A stretch of DNA of 64,000 nt from Grammothele lineata (taxonomy: Eukaryota; Basidiomycota; Agaricomycetes; Polyporales; Polyporaceae), in assembly GCA_002150815.3 (NCBI GenBank), contig NDFF03000381.1:1-64000 (forward strand), in the 5' to 3' direction. Made by a program: the position numbers and the translations under genes. The notes beneath the pieces are model-generated. The model was given only the letters and a program-made list of their open reading frames with translations, had not been told where the DNA came from and made no database searches. Of the stretch, positions 10,705 to 22,945 are shown piece after piece (within the stretch, counting starts at the first letter, position 1; every line of letters begins with the position of its first letter).

Positions 10705-12971
10705 ATGACGACGCAGTTTGACAGGGTATATCACGGGCTCTCCCCGGAGGTCGGCAGTAAGTCTGTTCTTGCTCCTTTGTAGCTCTAGCCCCCAATGTGT
10801 CTTTGCTTTCCCCAGAGTTCCGGATCGCGGCGAGCGGTATGGCGTGGAAAGCCGAGGAGGGAGAGCAGATGGTAGCAATGCAGGCTGCGGATATTAAATG
10901 GGCCGCGTGGATTCGCGTTGCACGTAATTATCAGCTCAGGGTAGGACTGAAGGACCGCTCGAAGGAGACATTCGATGGTTTCATGCGCGAGGTGAGTCAG
11001 CGCTGTCTGCAAACCCGTAGAAAAGATAGACTCATCCGTAAAGTTGTAGGATCATGACAGGCTATCGCATCTGCTCAAGCAGCACTTCAGCGTCACACTC
11101 GAAACGAAGGAGGTCTCGTTGAAGGGGTGGAATTGGGGCGTCACAGATTTCCAAGGTGCGTGTGCTTCTCCTATCAATGCCCCGCCTCAATTCAACCGTC
11201 TGTGAAGGACAAGACTTGGCGTTCCTCGTTTCGAACAAGACTGCGTTCGAGCTACCACTGCAGCATGTGGCGAACTCCAACATCGCTGGCCGCACAGAAG
11301 TCTCTCTCGAGTTTGCTACCCAAAATAAGAAGCCTTCACGGGGCGCTCCCGATGAGATGGTCGAGATTCGTTTCTACGTCCCTGGAACCCAGACGAAAGG
11401 CCGTGGCTCGGATGCGGGCTCACAAAAGTCCGACAACGAGGACGGCGAGGAAGTCAGTGCTGCACAGGTCTTCCACGACCTCGTCAAGGAGAAGGCCGAG
11501 ATCGGCCAGGTCTCGGGCGACATCATTCTCAGCTTCGATGAGGTCAACGTTCTCACCCCCCGAGGAAGGTATGACGTCGATATGTATCCGGAATTCCTCC
11601 GTCTGCGCGGGAGGACATACGACTACAAGATCATGTATGGAAGTATTTCGAAGCTTTTCCTGTTGCCCAAGGACGACATGCATGTTCTCTTTATTGTGAG
11701 CATTGGTCATGCTTCCACCTCGGCTTACTCTAATAGATAAATATTCAGCTCAGTCTCAATGTCCCCATCCGGCAAGGCCAGACACGATACCAGTACCTCG
11801 TCATGCAGTTCAACCGTGAAGAGGAGATCACGGCTGAACTAAACATGCCTGAGTATGACATTGTCCCGAAGTCATAATTTCCGTTGTTAACATTGTCCGC
11901 AGGGAGGAGGTCGCAAAATATGACAGGCTCAAGAAGAACTACGAAGATCCCACCTATGAAGTCGTCTCGGGAGTTTTCCGTGGTCTTGCGAAGAAGAAAC
12001 TCATTGGTGCAGGCAGCTTCCAGAGGTATGCTCTCATAGCATCTCGAGATGGATTCTTTTCCTTACCCAACCTGTCACCCGATACACAGTCGTGACGGCC
12101 ACCCGAGTGTAAAGGCGAACCTCAAGGCCGTACAAGGCGACCTTTTCCTCCTCGAAAAATACATCTTCTTTGTCTCCAAGCAGCCCTCGCTTATCGAGCT
12201 TTCCGACATCCATCAAGTCGTCTTCTCCCGTCTCGGCGCGGGCGCGGGTGCAACCGCTGCTCGCACGTTCGATCTCAAGATCGTGACCAAGAGCGGGAGC
12301 GGTGACCTGACGTTCACGAGCGTGAACAAGGAGGAGCACGAGGCCGTCACGGCATACCTCCAGGACAAGAAGGTGAAGACGAAGAATGAGATGATGGAAG
12401 GCGAGCTCATCCTCGGCGGGGACGACGAGGACGATGAGATGCAGAGTGTCGCGAGCTCGGGCGAGGAGGCGCCTAAGCCGCGGCGCGGTGGCGATGATGA
12501 TGACGATAGTGAAGAGGGTACGTTATGGCGCTCTAATACTCGAGTAGAGACATCTGCTAACACCCACTTGACATTGTAGACGAGGACTTCCAGGCATCCG
12601 ACTCGGACTCCGGTTCGCCCACCGACTCGGATTCATCGGACGAGGGCGGCCAGACCGCCTCGGATGCGAGTGGCGACCGTGACTTCATGAAACCTAAGGG
12701 CAAGGGCAAGGCGAAGGCCGCGTCCAAAAAGAAGGTGCCCGCGAAGAAAGGCAAGAGTGACGAGAGCGATGCGGACGACGATGACGACGAGAAGCCGAAG
12801 AAGAAGGCAGCGCCGAAGCCTAAGCCTAAGCCCAAACCGAAGGCGAAGGATGACGACGCGATGGACGTCGATGAGGAGGAGCGTCCGAAGGCGAAGCCCA
12901 AGCCTAAGCCCAAACCGAAGGCGAAAGCCGATGAAGATGGACCCGCAAAGAAGAAGCAGAAGACCGACTAG
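10705..12971 (+). CDS. POB3: FACT complex subunit Pob3 (SSRP1-like)
   Basis: A multi-exon gene from ATGACGACGCAG at 10705 to TAG at 12971. The N-terminal dimerisation domain contains RVYHGLSPEVGKFRIA and GMAWK. The SSRP1/middle domain contains SNTDIKxx-like counterparts such as FLVSNKTAFELPLQ and VNVLTPRGRYDVDM, then YKIMYGSISKLFLLPK. A double-PH (Rtt106-like) region follows with NLKAVQGDLFLLEKYIFFV. The C-terminus is long, acidic and then Lys/Pro-rich, with two near-identical KPKPKPKPKAK blocks and a basic KKKQKTD end that could act as a nuclear signal. No HMG box is visible, as in yeast Pob3, where a separate Nhp6-like protein supplies DNA binding. With Spt16 it reorganises nucleosomes during transcription and replication. 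Confidence 0.96.
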
Positions 12972-13464
12972 ATCGCTAGTACTTCGACTGCCTCTGCGGG
13001 CGGCTCGTATCATCCACTCTACTCGATCGCTCCTCGTACTCGACTCGTATCTTACCCCACTCTTATGTAGATCACCTCGTTGTCGTCGCTCTTCGCTGTC
13101 TCGCCCCCGTCACTGTTGCTGTACCAATAAGCCCGACGCTTTTGATTATATCCTAAATAGCTCTACATTGCGCATACAGTATGATGGATACACGGCCCGA
13201 GCCCGAATGCGGTAAGTAGTGTGTAGTGATAGGGTGTCATGAAGGAGAGGCAAACACGCGCTCCTGGAGCGATGTTAAATAGAGAACGTCGTGATGTAGA
13301 GTGCTATCGGATTCGCGGCGGGAACAAGCGGACGCTAGGCATTACACGTATCGACAAGGAGCGGGGACACATCCGGAACGGTTGGCGATACAAATCAAGG
13401 AGCGAGAGACGCGTCGAACAAGAATTATCTGTGGAATACAATGATAGATCATGGAGCTATCTGC
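12972..13464. other. Convergent 3' intergenic region
   Basis: POB3 (plus) and the RA-PH gene (minus) end towards each other here. No gene is seen. The open frame at 13239-13547 is not conserved-looking and overlaps the last exon of the RA-PH gene. Confidence 0.4.
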
Positions 13465-16400
13465 TCACCGCCGAGCGAGGAGCGAGCCCGCAGCGGGCTC
13501 AAAGTTATTCGGCATCATCATCTCCGCCTTGGGTGGGCCAACGGTGACAAGAGGCTGCGCGGGCCGCTTGCGGGTGCCCGAGCGTTGTAGGCCGGCAGAG
13601 GCACTGCTACCGCCGCCTACAGCAGCGGCCACGGATGCAGAGACAACATTACGCTCTTGGTAAAGGACGTACGACTATATAAAGCACAAGTCAGTCATTA
13701 CGTTAGACATACGGAAGTGCACTGGTAAGGACGTACGCGGGCAAGGAGGATCTTCTCAAGCCAGTTCTTGCCCTCTGACTCGCCACATGAGAAGACGTGC
13801 ACATAGTCCGACGTGTTCTCAAAGTACGTGAGACTGTCGGTCGACTTGACGGAGAAGACGTAGGGCTTGGGAGCCTTGTGCACGCGCGTAACGTAGTACG
13901 CGTCGAAGTTGTTCAACGAGCACAAGAATGTGGCGTCTTTGCCCTGCACATCCATGTTAGCTTCGGGGATGCGGGTCGTTGGGATGGGGTAAGCATACCG
14001 TGTCACGCTTGGAGAGCCAGATGCTATGCTCCCGTAGCTCCATCCACCGTTTCTGCCACTTGCCGCGTTTGTATTCCCACTGGACGTAACCGCTGCATGT
14101 TGGCGAGCTCGATGGGATCGCTTTCGAGCTCAGCAACGGCGCTAGGAGCGTCCGCTTGATGACAAGGAGGTTCAGCGTCTTGTCGGAGTTCCACGCGCCG
14201 CACACGTCGTTGAGCATTTCGAAGTTCCGGATCGGACGCTCTGCAGAAAACCGAACCTGTCAGCATCCGTGCCCGTATGCACACATATGCCGACCCTAGG
14301 CCGAGCGGGATTACTCACCCATGCCGAAGTCCTGGGATACCTCCCACAACATCCACCCACCGCTCCCGGCTCCCTGCTCGAGCGCGCCCTGTCCGTCGAC
14401 CATGTTGAGAATCTCGCCCGCACTCGTACTCGATCCGATCTCGACGAGGCAAAAGCGCTGCATGTTCCCGATAAACACGCGCTGTTGCCACATTTGGCCC
14501 TGACCAACCGCCTTGCCCGGTTGCGAGAACGTCGACGCGGCCTGCGGGCCCGCGCTCGCGCTCGCACTGGTGGTGTTCGCGCGGGCGCGGAGCACCTCTG
14601 GTGGGGCCATCGGCGGGAGAGGGGGTGCGCACTCAACGCTCGGGCGGCGCGACTCGGTTCGGACCGAACGCTTACGCTCCAGCGCAGGCCCTGGTGGGGG
14701 GAACGGCGGCGGCTCATCCACGACGGCGCGTTTCCGGCTGCTCGTCGTGCCGCCTCGCTGGAGGCCGGCACCGGCAGACGCAGACGCGCGGTCGGGGATA
14801 GGTATAGGTGGAGCAAGATCGACGTCCCGGTTCGGGCGGTGGAAGGACCGCGTGGGCCGCAAAGTCCTCTCCGGAGCTGGCGCGCGCGACGGCTGCCGCG
14901 AGACCGACGCTGAATATGCTTGCGCGTCGCCGGTCATCGAGCGTCCGCGAGCGGAAGACGGTTGCGAATCGAGCGCATCATACGAGGGTCGCTTCGAATG
15001 CGACGTCGCCCAAGGCGACGCAGGAATAGGTGGAATCGCCGGCGATGTCGGACCAGCGCTCACAGTGGTACCCGATGAAACCTGGAGACCAAGCAGTTTC
15101 TTCGTCAAGTCGCCCGCGGAGAAAGGGCTGTTGATGTTGCTCGGCAGCGTCCTCGTGCGTGGGCGGCCGACCTTCGATGGCGAGCTCTGTTGGGGCTGCG
15201 GCGGGAATGCGGGCTCCACCGCGGACGCCAGTGCGCGCTGTTGTTGCTGTTGAGCGGTCGGTTGCTGCTCCAGCGTCTGCTGTGCGTGCTTCGCGCGACG
15301 CTCGGCGCGCTTCTGGTCGAGCTCGTCGCGCACCTGACGGCGGATCGTGCGCTGGGCTTTGAGCGCCCCAGGAATCTGTTGGGCGAGTGGTACGTCGTCC
15401 TCCACAGGCTCCCGGCTGGCCGAACGCGTGGCGGAGGGGAGTGGTGCAGACGTGGGAGGGACCCGTGGGCGCGTCGTGTCGCGGCGCTCCCGAGTGAACC
15501 TCGACGCGTTGGGGCTCTCGTGGCCGTAGTCGTCTGTTCCGCTGTCGTCACTATCTGTATCTTCGTCCTCCGAATCCGTGGCGATCGCGATAGCCTGCGA
15601 AGAGACCGGCAGGCGTGGGGGACGTCGCTTCCTGTCGTCGTCGCTGTCGTCGTCGTCATCGTTGCCACCACCACCTCCTCGACCGTACCACCCGCCCCTC
15701 CCGTTCCACGAGCCGCTCAAACCGCTATGTCCGCCCGAATAGCCGCCAGCGGCGGGATGCTGACCGCTGTGGCTGGAGCCGCCGCTCGGCCTGCCCGTCC
15801 GGCGCGCACTGTAATCCCCCTCGGGGGCATCGTTGAGCTCGCCTCCGGAGCCGAAGACGTCGCCGTCCCCGCTGTGAGAAGACGAACGTACGGAAGAGGT
15901 GGGCGACTGTAGCGACAGCGCGAAACGCTCGGTCAGGTCCTCGGCGAGGTCCTCCAAGTCGCTCAGCACGTCGTGGGCACTGCCGCTCCCGCCGGACCCG
16001 GCGGAGTCCTCACTGGTCCGTCGGTGGGTGGATGGCCACGGGATGCCGTAGCCAAGACGAGCGACCGGGCGTTGTTGAGCGGTGGTGGGTGAACCGAGCG
16101 GGTCCCTGAATGCGCCGAGATCGTAGGAATAATATTCCTCTTCCTCATCGCCAAAGTCGTACTCGGACGCTGAAGACGATGACGATCTTGAGAGCACCGA
16201 GGACGATGAATAGCCCGTCTCTACGCCGTTGTCCTCAAGGTCAAAGGTGTCCTCCAACGGAGATCGACAATGGATGTCGCTTGCTTCGTTACTCCAGCGC
16301 GACCCTCTGGAAGAGTCCGAGCTGTGCCGCAGGATGTACGTGTGTTGTGACGCAATAGAGTCGCGGGCGTGCGGTAACACGACGTTCTTGATCGTTCCCT

Positions 16401-17916
16401 CAGATGAACCGGGCTCGAAGTCGCCCGAGGGGTGGAGGGCCGACGGTGAAAGCCTAGGCGGGCTCAGCTGTGTGATAGCATCCGAATAGTCGTACTCTAA
16501 ACTCGCAAGGAGATCGTTCACAAGGACTTGGGTATGCCGGTGGTGTGCGTAAAGCTCCGAGTACCCGAAAGACCCCGCGGGACGTAAATGCTCGTGAACG
16601 CCGTCTTCGCCGTCGGGTAATGGCGGAAGCGGCGACTGTGCACGGGTGGGAGAGCGATAGGGCAGGTGAACGTCCGTGTCCCCAGACGACCGCGAGGTTG
16701 GGGAAGACGAGCACAAGGACGGAACCGTAGATTCACCCGAGACGACTGAGGTTGAGCGCGAGCGGCGGCCTAGACTGGGGGACTTTGGGGGAGGCGTGGG
16801 CGGCCGGTCGCGGACTTGGGGATCGTCGCCGGCCCCGATCGTTACGGTGTCTTCTTGGTCAAATGAACTCGAACCAGAAGGCGCGCAGGGCGATTCCGTG
16901 GGAGACGTTGCGCGTTCCGCCGGCTCCGAAGCGCTTGCTGGGGAAGTAGGTTCCTTTGTACCGGGCGCCTCTAGAGCGGGCATCCCTTCCTCCTCCGCGT
17001 TTTCGCCGTTCAAAAACATCCGCGAGTCCCTGATCACGCTGAGCGTGGGTCGACGGGAGTGACGCTCGCGCCGCCGCGCCACGGGCGAAGTCGAGAAACT
17101 GCGTGGGCTGGTTGGGGAGGGTGGCGCAGAGGGTCCCCGCTGGTCTTCCCATGGCTCGAGCGGCAAGTGCGCGCCCGGCCTTCCTCTCCGCACCTGTGGC
17201 GTCAGTCGGCCATCAGCAAAAGTTCGCGTCGCTGCAGGCTGCGCAGTTACCTTTGGGACATGGACACTCGTGCGTGCCAGTGTGTTCAAAGACGGAAGAG
17301 AAGGACGCGGCGCGAACGCGGGACGGGTGTATGCCGGCTGTACCTGAACTCGCGGGCCGGCCGTCGTCCGGCTGCGCCGAGGTGTGGACGGCAACGCGTC
17401 CATTGGACTTATTGGCGGCGCAGATGGCATGTCGTGCGAAGGACGCAGAGACGGGAGGCTTTGCAAGCTACGTAACCGTCGCCGTGGCGCATCGCGCTCT
17501 AGTGACGCGTTTTGCGACAGTGGCGAGCGGGGTGTTGGGAGTAGCGGCGAAGGCGGGGGCTCGTTGAAGACCTCGAAGACAGTACGTACTGGTGAAGTTG
17601 CACGCGACCCTCGCAACGACGGCGCGGGAGACAAGTTCGCAAACGGGTCCTCATCCAAGAGGTCGGGCGGTGGAGAGTTGCGCGAGGGAGTAACGGGCCC
17701 GATGGAGGAGAGCTCAGAGCGAGGAGACGTAGCGCCAGAAAAGCCGGAGTAGAAAGAAATCCAGTCCGACGCGTCTTCCGGTACATTGGTTTCGCTGGCG
17801 GGGGATATGACGTTCTCGACAGCGTCGTTAAGGGAGAGAGCGGAAGCGGATGTAGACGCCTGAGGAAGAAAGGAGGGAACGAGGATGGAGGACAAAGAAC
17901 GACGCTTCCTAGCCAT
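13465..17916 (-). CDS. Large RA-PH domain scaffold (MRL/Grb7-like order)
   Basis: One huge exon (to about 14319) is followed by three short C-terminal exons, ending TGA at 13465; about 1,400 residues. The first 1,100 residues are disordered, with Ser/Pro/Arg-rich stretches, a Gly/Asp-rich segment and a Gln-rich run. The C-terminus holds a Ras-association-like domain (QRFCLVEIGSSTSAGEIL to TLNLLVIKRTLL), then directly a PH domain (SGYVQWEYKRGKWQKRWMEL, SLNNFDAYYV, YVFSVKSTDSLTYFE, EGKNWLEKILLAR). RA followed immediately by PH is the signature order of the RIAM/lamellipodin and Grb7/10/14 families, which link Ras/Rap GTPases to the membrane and actin. Start chosen at 17916 because MARKRRSLSS has a strong GCCATGG context; an upstream coding-like exon is listed separately. 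Confidence 0.75.
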
Positions 17917-18584
17917 GGCCGGACGGGCAAACTCGTCTGCAGGCGAGGTACGCGAGCGACGATGGTGGTAAGTGGAAGTGAAGGGAGGACAGGCGTCGCT
18001 GACTGGCGGGGAGGTAGGTGGGGGCTGCGAAGGCGTACGTGAGTACTGATCTGGCGCGTTATATCGCGTAAACACGGGCGGGACGCGTGGTGGGTAGTGA
18101 TGGGCCCCCGGGAAATGAGGATAGACGGAGAAGGATGAGGCAACGCCCGAGCGTCCTAGCCCGAGAGCGCGGTGCAGACTCGTGTGTTCCGCGAGGAAGA
18201 AGGTGCCTGATGCGGCAACGGAGTGCGAAAGGGCGAAATAAAACAAAGGGGCGGAGTAAAATCAAGAGCGCTCACCCGTGACTTCTGGCTGGCGTCGAGA
18301 TCCAGGCCCGGGTCGTAAGGAATGAAGCCGAAGTGGTTCCAGAGAATCTCTTGGGCGAGCGAGTCGCCAGGGGCGGTTTGGACGTTGTCGGCGGCTGCAA
18401 AGCCGGAACGGACGGGGGCCCCGTGTAGGACGCCGGGACCGGGGCGGGACTTGGGGTGCAGCGCCTCCGGGGAGGGGGAGTAGGTTGAGAACACAAGTTT
18501 GTGGGACGGCTGCGAACGGGAGTCGGCGCCGTAGGCCTTAAAGCCGTCGTCGGGGCTGTGGATGACACTCTCGAGAGCTCTCAT
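17917..18584 (-). other. Probable upstream exon(s) of the RA-PH gene
   Basis: The frame of the RA-PH exon stays open upstream to 18246. A separate frame starting ATG at 18584 reads MRALESVIHSPDDGF and ends DLDASQKSR at a good GTGAGC donor (exon 18276-18584, phase 0). The nearest acceptor (CATCAG at about 18207) would enter the RA-PH frame only from phase 1, so the two do not join without a one-base discrepancy. Either the gene starts at 17916 and this is leader sequence, or there is an undetected microexon, an unusual splice site or a one-base sequence error. Confidence 0.4.
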
Positions 18585-21269
18585 CTGGGCTGGTCGCAGC
18601 TGGTCGCAGTCGGGACTCGGGGGGCATGGAAAACCATCGATGTGCTGGACACCGGTGCATATATGCGCTCTCGGATCAGGCAGGTCGTTCTCACCCTCTG
18701 CGCCCGCCACAGCCCGCCAACAGCCAGCGCCCTCCGCTGGACACGCCCGCCCATCGAGCCCGCCATCCGTCGCCGCCGTCTGTACGGACTCGACGTCGAG
18801 TAGCGTCCGCTCCGCGACCCGTACCTACGCCTTCCGCACTTTGTCATCCCTCCGTTTCCCACCACGACCACGCCATCTTTTTTTCGCCGGAGACATCATT
18901 TCGTACCCCAGATTTCATCGGGTCCTCTTCCGCCTCCCTCCCCGGCGGTCTAGACCGCTGGCCTATGTCGTTGCGCAAATTTTGATACGGTTGCTGTTTA
19001 CGCAGCGCCACTAGTGACGCGCTCACTGACTCGTCCGTCATGTCTCCCGCAAAAGGAAAACGGGTATGGCCCGATATATTTATTCTAGACAAAACATACA
19101 CACCTCCGGCACGTGCATCGCGGTCCTGGAACCTCGACCAAGTATTGCAACGATGAAAAGAGGGGACGTAATTGCATCGGCACCAGAGATGCATGTCTGA
19201 GTTCGAGGCTTCCTCCTTGCAACGGTCAGACCGCCGTCATGTTCGGGAAACCTGCAACTGATGATGTATTCACCGACCTCACAGCCATTCACGGCATCGG
19301 AATGCGTCGCTATCATCGCAGCGCTGGGCGCAGCGCAACAAACGTCTACAAACGTCCGTGGTCACATTTATGAGACAAGTGTTGACATGGCTCGTAAAGC
19401 TGTCATCATACCGCGCCGCCCAATGCACTTACACTCCAACCGTAGCGCTGGTATTGATCATGTTCATCCACAACAAGTGGAGTATCGCACATGTCCGCAG
19501 AACAGACGAGTGATTGACCGACCGATCATGATCAGGGCACCGGCGACCAGGTGGAGTTAAAGCTTAAACTCTCTGCTTGTCCCTGAGTATATAGTCGTGT
19601 GATCTGGGAGTCAACGGCCGGACCTGCAGGACTCGGCTTTTTGCAGTTTTCCATGAGTACCAGTCTTTCGCGGCACCTTCGAATGACGGTGGATCCGTTG
19701 CACACTTCACTGGAGGTGTTTCAGGAGCAAAGGCATAGGTTTAAATATGACCTTTCGATGACGTTGATCCTCTACAGCCAAGGTCTCCATTTTTTGGTAC
19801 GAACATTCTTGCGATGAGCGCACTTGAGCGCACTGATGCGGGTGTACCGTATTTCCCGAGAGCGCTATCTGAGATCTGGAAATGTGAGTTGTACCTTTCG
19901 CCCCAAAATGGACGACTTCGGCGATCACTGAGTACACTGGACGAGAAAGCGGCATGGCGGCCCGTGGTGGCACGGTTCTCTGTAGAATGACGAAGAATTC
20001 TGTCCGGCCAAGTATTGTTGCACGGCTTTTCCGACGGGATCCCGCGAGAGGAGGCCCGGCTGTCTTCAAGAAGAGCGCGGCGAAGGTTGTGGAAGATCCC
20101 GGATGCGGACCGCATCATATAATCTGTTTAGATCGACTGGCTTAGAGTTCTTATTATGCTAGAAAGCCGCCTAGACATTAGATCAAAGGCAACTTTGACG
20201 TCAAAGAACGCCTGGAAAATCCTGTCAAATGAAGTGCCTACCAGAAAGTTATCGAGCGTAATTTAATACGAAGATTAGCCATATGGCTACTACTTATTTC
20301 CCATATAGGTAACTTCGTGGCGACCACGCTGGTGGCACGATAACACCGGGCCACAGCGCTCATTGGGCACGGAGGACGACGGACCATGAGGAATACACGA
20401 CGCGTCTTGCGGATCCCGTGCGTGTGCGCGCCCCGGAGCCCCGGATAGAACGGGACAAGGAAGGGTTAGTACGCTCCGACCATCTCCGTGAACGTAAAGG
20501 TGACGGTAATTGTGTGTCAACGGAGGGAACTCGTCGAGAAGCTACACGCATCACAGCCATCGAGCGGAGATGAAGAGCTCGTGGAAAGTCAAGAGACGCC
20601 GCTCAATCCCCGCTTCGCCAAACTTTGAGTAGACTGACTTGGCCTCCTGACATACTCAACTTGACAGCGTTATTGGGATCGAAGGAATAATCGTACCCCG
20701 CGAGACCAATAGTGGCGCTACCTGTTACCGCCGGCGATTTCAAGGATTAGGCGTACTGCATGCATGGATGCGTGCGATGTTCGAATGCCTCCCGCGGTCA
20801 CGGGCGAGACGGAACTCGGAGATAATCGGTTTAGCGACCGCCATACATCGAAGTAGCCCCTAGAAGCCAGACAGGAGGCCGGCATTGTGGTCCCGTAGAG
20901 CTAGTGTGAAGGCTGGAGGACACAGGATGTGTGCATCTCGCGGTCCGCCGTGACCCGGAACGCGTCCGTCACATGCACGTGATACAAGGTAACGCCGCGC
21001 ACACGACCGCGCTATGATGTCGAGAACGCATCTTCCACGGTCCGGGACGAGCTGGAGGGCATGTTCACCAGCAATGACCAGCCTTGTCACTATAATGAGT
21101 TAAGCGCGAAAAATAGGGGTTTCTACTCACCGCAAACCCGCCAACCCAGTAGTCCCGATGGTGATCCCCTCACTGGACATCCGATTCTGACAGTGTCTGC
21201 CTTATAAGCCCCCGCCTTCTGCCCACCCCTTAAACCACACTCTCTCGCTCACCACCACATCGCCGCACA
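18585..21269. other. Long stretch without a convincing gene
   Basis: About 2.7 kb with only short, unrelated open frames. The part next to 18585 must hold the promoter of the RA-PH gene. A 38-codon ORF at 19040-19156 on the plus strand (MSPAKGKRVWPDIF) has a protein-like composition and could be a first exon, but nothing downstream joins to it. No RNA gene or repeat was recognised. Possibly relic mobile DNA. Confidence 0.35.
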
Positions 21270-21767
21270 ATGCCCCGCATCCCCACATGCTCCATCACCC
21301 TCCAGCTTGCCCGCGATAACACCGACCCCGGCTCACCCTCACTCGCGGAGCTCTCCGCTCTCGGGCCCTCCGTACCTGCAAATCAACTTCTCTCACCCCC
21401 TCAATTCGAAGGCGTACCTGGCATAAGACGCCTCATGGTACGCCGGTGGATCGATGGTCGCCGTCTACAGCCCGCTTGGAGGACGCTGCCGAGCGAGGAA
21501 CCTGGCCAACTTAAGCTTGTGCCTACGGAGTTCAAAGACGTATCGCGACAAGCTTCAACCAGAAGAACAGAGGTGAAGGCACTATCCGTGAGACGCATGG
21601 AGAAAGGAGACGGGAGTAGCTTGCTCTTGTTGCCGTTATTTGGTGATCCAGATACTGCGTTCTTCGTCGAGTGCCTGCTTCTTGCGCACATTGCCGCCAT
21701 CGCACTCATCTCCGTTACGAGTGTCTACACTTGGTACCATACGTTAGATATGTACCAATTTTTGTAG
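21270..21767 (+). CDS. Hypothetical small protein with C-terminal membrane segment
   Basis: An intronless frame of 165 residues starts at ATG 21270 after a CT-rich leader (CTCTCTCGCTCACCACC), with a TATA-like CTTATAAGCC about 65 nt upstream. That is a believable fungal promoter layout. The N-terminal two thirds are polar with no recognised domain. A hydrophobic helix near residues 134-153 (VECLLLAHIAAIALISVTSV) suggests a tail-anchored or type II membrane protein. No family recognised. It could be a lineage-specific orphan. Confidence 0.45.
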   Translation: MPRIPTCSITLQLARDNTDPGSPSLAELSALGPSVPANQLLSPPQFEGVPGIRRLMVRRWIDGRRLQPAWRTLPSEEPGQLKLVPTEFKDVSRQASTRRTEVKALSVRRMEKGDGSSLLLLPLFGDPDTAFFVECLLLAHIAAIALISVTSVYTWYHTLDMYQFL

Positions 21768-22144
21768 AGGAAGACATGTAGAGCTTGTTAGAAGATTACA
21801 TACCGTCCCTTCCAGCAGAATCCAGATGTGCTGATACCGATGTCCGGAATTATTACTTTGCACCTTTGGACGATTCACGCAGAGGCAGGCAGTCCACATT
21901 GCTTGAAGTAGATGCCCCTAGCTATCCAAGTAAACGAAAGCGCCAAGTATGATAGACGTGAGCCCTGCAGGCTTGAGGGGGTTGACGAGGTTGAGGGCCT
22001 TGAGGCTCGGAGTCTCGGACTGCCAAGCGCATTTGTTCACGTGACCAAACGCCATTGTGGCTTGCGCGCTTGTCCCACATGGTCCCTGCTCCGGCCTCTC
22101 CCCACCACTGGCAGTCATCTCTCTCAGATCCCCAGACTGTCCTC
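21768..22144. other. Intergenic, EAF6 promoter region
   Basis: No gene is seen. The sequence runs into the EAF6 start codon at 22145 and must contain its promoter. No TATA box is evident. Confidence 0.35.
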
Positions 22145-22812
22145 ATGTCGAACGAGGCGCCGTCGGCGGAAGCCAAAGCGAAGTATGATGCCTCCAAAAA
22201 GGAGCTCCTACAGGCTCTCGGCAAAAAGCGCAACCTGGATAAGCAGTTGGTCTGTTTCCGCCACTATCGTACCCATGGTTGTGGGCTCACATCGCCCGCC
22301 GAGCAGGCTCAGTTGGAAGTCCAAATCTTCAATCTTGAAACGTCGTACTTGACGGATACCGCTGTACATAGCGGAGGCAACATTATCCATGGGTTTGACG
22401 GCTATCTAAAGAACCAGCCTGGAGGCAGGCGGAAGTACGAGATCAGCGAGGCGGATCGTATCTTCTCGACCAGCAGCCTGACGTATAAGAAGGTGCGTTT
22501 GTCACTTCGGCAATGCATAGCTGGCCTAAGCGCTACAAGGCGTTGGAACTCTCGGGAGAGGGAGACGAATCTACCGCGACAGGGGATGATCAGTCAAGAA
22601 TGTCCACCCCTGGTCTCACGACCGTCGTCGTCCCGCCAGCTCCCCGGTCGGATGCGCTGTCAGCTGCCCAGCACAAGAAGAACAGGGACAGGGAGTACCA
22701 GAGGAAGAAGCGAGCTGAGAAGCGGAGGAGTACTGCGACTCCGGCGAGCGATGATGAGAGTGTGCAGGGGAGGAAACCGACCAAACGAGCACGCTTGGCG
22801 GACGACGACTAG
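22145..22812 (+). CDS. EAF6: Eaf6-like subunit of histone acetyltransferase complexes
   Basis: Three exons from ATG 22145 (MSNEAPSAEAKAKYDASKKE) to TAG at 22810-22812. Residues 10-40 form a short coiled coil, followed after an intron by AQLEVQIFNLETSYLTDTA, GNIIHGFDGYLK and the EADRIFSTSSLTYKK segment. This pattern (Leu-Glu-x-x-I-x-x-Leu-Glu-Thr-x-Tyr-Leu, then Gly-Asn-Ile-Ile-x-Gly-Phe) is the NuA4/Eaf6 family signature. The C-terminus is basic (KKNRDREYQRKKRAEKRR) and ends TKRARLADDD, probably a nuclear signal. Eaf6 is a small structural subunit of NuA4, NuA3 and related MYST acetyltransferase complexes. The exact second acceptor (near 22536 or 22542) is uncertain but keeps the frame either way. 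Confidence 0.88.
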
Positions 22813-22945
22813 GTAGGCTCATTCGCTATCTACTATGTCGCCTTACTTACTCGTCTGCCTTTCAGCGACATGACTTTATTTTGTGCTGCTCCCGCGCTTT
22901 CGGTCTCTGTATTATAGTGTAACACTGGCTGCTGTACGTATACTA

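Noticed and set aside
14513..15912. Long open frames on the plus strand opposite the RA-PH gene
   Set aside because: They are GC-rich antisense shadows of the big RA-PH exon, with no start context or domain.
21270..21767. Secreted effector interpretation of the small hypothetical protein
   Set aside because: There is no N-terminal signal peptide; the only hydrophobic segment is near the C-terminus.
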